A stretch of 64,000 bases of DNA from the NCBI GenBank assembly GCA_001577025.1, contig LSCF01000002.1, forward strand, positions 19,229-83,228, read 5' to 3'. The DNA comes from Fidelibacterota bacterium TCS55. Its GTDB lineage: Bacteria > Fidelibacterota > Marinisomatia > Marinisomatales > TCS55. The stretch's first letter is position 1, and every line of letters begins with the position of its first letter. The position numbers and the translations under genes are program-made. Below, one piece after another: positions 63,759-64,000 of this stretch. The notes under the pieces were generated by a model. It worked only from the letters and a program-made list of their open reading frames with translations. It made no database searches and was not told where the DNA came from.

Positions 63759-64000
63759 TTACCATGGCAATTGATTTAAGTCCACATTACCCCCGGAAAG
63801 TAACATTCCAACTTTCTTATTTTGAAACAATTCCTTATGGCTCAGCAATGCACCGAGTGTAATTACAGATGATGGCTCGGCGATAATCTTCATCCGTTCC
63901 CATACCATTTTCATAGCTTCTATGATTTCTGATTCAGACACGGTAATAATACCATCCACATGCTCTTGAATGATGGGAAAGGTGATGGTGCCGATTTGGA
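63759..64000 (-). CDS. Threonine/serine dehydratase-like PLP enzyme, C-terminal part only
   Basis: The frame enters from the right edge and ends at 63759, giving about 80 C-terminal residues. Segments TFPIIQEHVDGIITVSESEI, RMKIIAEPSSVITLGALL and KVGMLLSGGNVDLNQLPW match the last third of threonine dehydratases/serine racemases (fold-type II PLP enzymes), including the SGGN phosphate-binding loop. The PLP lysine lies outside the window. It starts upstream of the acidic protein gene with an 8-bp gap, on the same strand. Confidence 0.85.
   Translation of the reverse strand, partial: QIGTITFPIIQEHVDGIITVSESEIIEAMKMVWERMKIIAEPSSVITLGALLSHKELFQNKKVGMLLSGGNVDLNQLPW

Overview
The window is a gene-dense, AT-rich stretch of a Gram-negative chromosome (roughly 50 genes, no gap over 300 bases). 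The gene families point to the Fibrobacterota-Chlorobiota-Bacteroidota (FCB) group and best fit a marine Marinimicrobia/SAR406-like lineage. The markers are a PorV-like protein beside a cargo with a type IX secretion (T9SS)-like C-terminal tail, further tails of the YPNPFNP kind, a SusC/SusD pair, a GWxTD-domain protein, an Omp28-like protein, many short Sec signals ending in AQ, and lipoproteins. The assignment is inference from family content; no rRNA or other phylogenetic marker is present. No phage, insertion sequence or CRISPR array was seen.

Layout, left to right. Positions 1-13.9 kb (minus strand): a glyA-tatT-dctP-dctQM run, i.e. a TRAP transporter with the TPR lipoprotein TatT. Beyond a 160-bp gap comes an envelope operon: a PorV-like barrel with EF-hand-like loops, an M6-protease-like exoprotein that has lost its zinc motif, a peptidase/propeller/barrel fusion, a DUF5683-like protein, bamD, nadD and a truncated Na+/Ca2+ exchanger gene. 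Positions 13.9-20.6 kb (minus): glyA preceded by a TPR lipoprotein, a barrel, a large lipoprotein, a half-length glycogen-synthase-like protein and a CpoB-like protein. Positions 20.7-26 kb (minus): the rod-shape cluster mreB-mreC-mreD-mrdA-rodA, with an RNase HI and a Cas4-like Fe-S nuclease upstream. Positions 27.5-37.5 kb (minus): GWxTD and propeller proteins, heptose kinase, a PspC protein, an eroded ABC ATPase, trxB, trxA, a PafA-type phosphatase, tyrS and smpB.

Positions 37.5-44.3 kb are mixed-strand: tRNA-Leu(CAG) abutting a GIY-YIG nuclease gene, a secreted kinase-fold protein, a DUF3524/QTMAN glycosyltransferase, a sugar aminotransferase, Hsp20, an FMN reductase, FabG, and a cystathionine beta-synthase-like enzyme. 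Positions 44.4-57.8 kb (minus) form an accessory envelope block: a lipoprotein acetamidase/formamidase, SusD, SusC (with a possible attenuator in its leader), two large sorted exoproteins sharing Ig-like cassettes, a TlpA-like thioredoxin and a barrel. Positions 57.9-64 kb: uvrC, a lipoprotein, a frameshifted beta-helix gene followed by a diheme cytochrome c, a secreted acidic protein and the end of a threonine-dehydratase-like gene.

Functionally the window is dominated by envelope biology: barrel assembly, cell-shape synthesis, secretion with cell-surface sorting, TonB-dependent and TRAP uptake, and periplasmic redox. Candidates for uncharacterised biology are the M6-like pseudo-peptidase operon, the secreted kinase-fold protein, the bacterial QTMAN homologue, the TatT-type TRAP transporter, and the predicted attenuator in front of susC.
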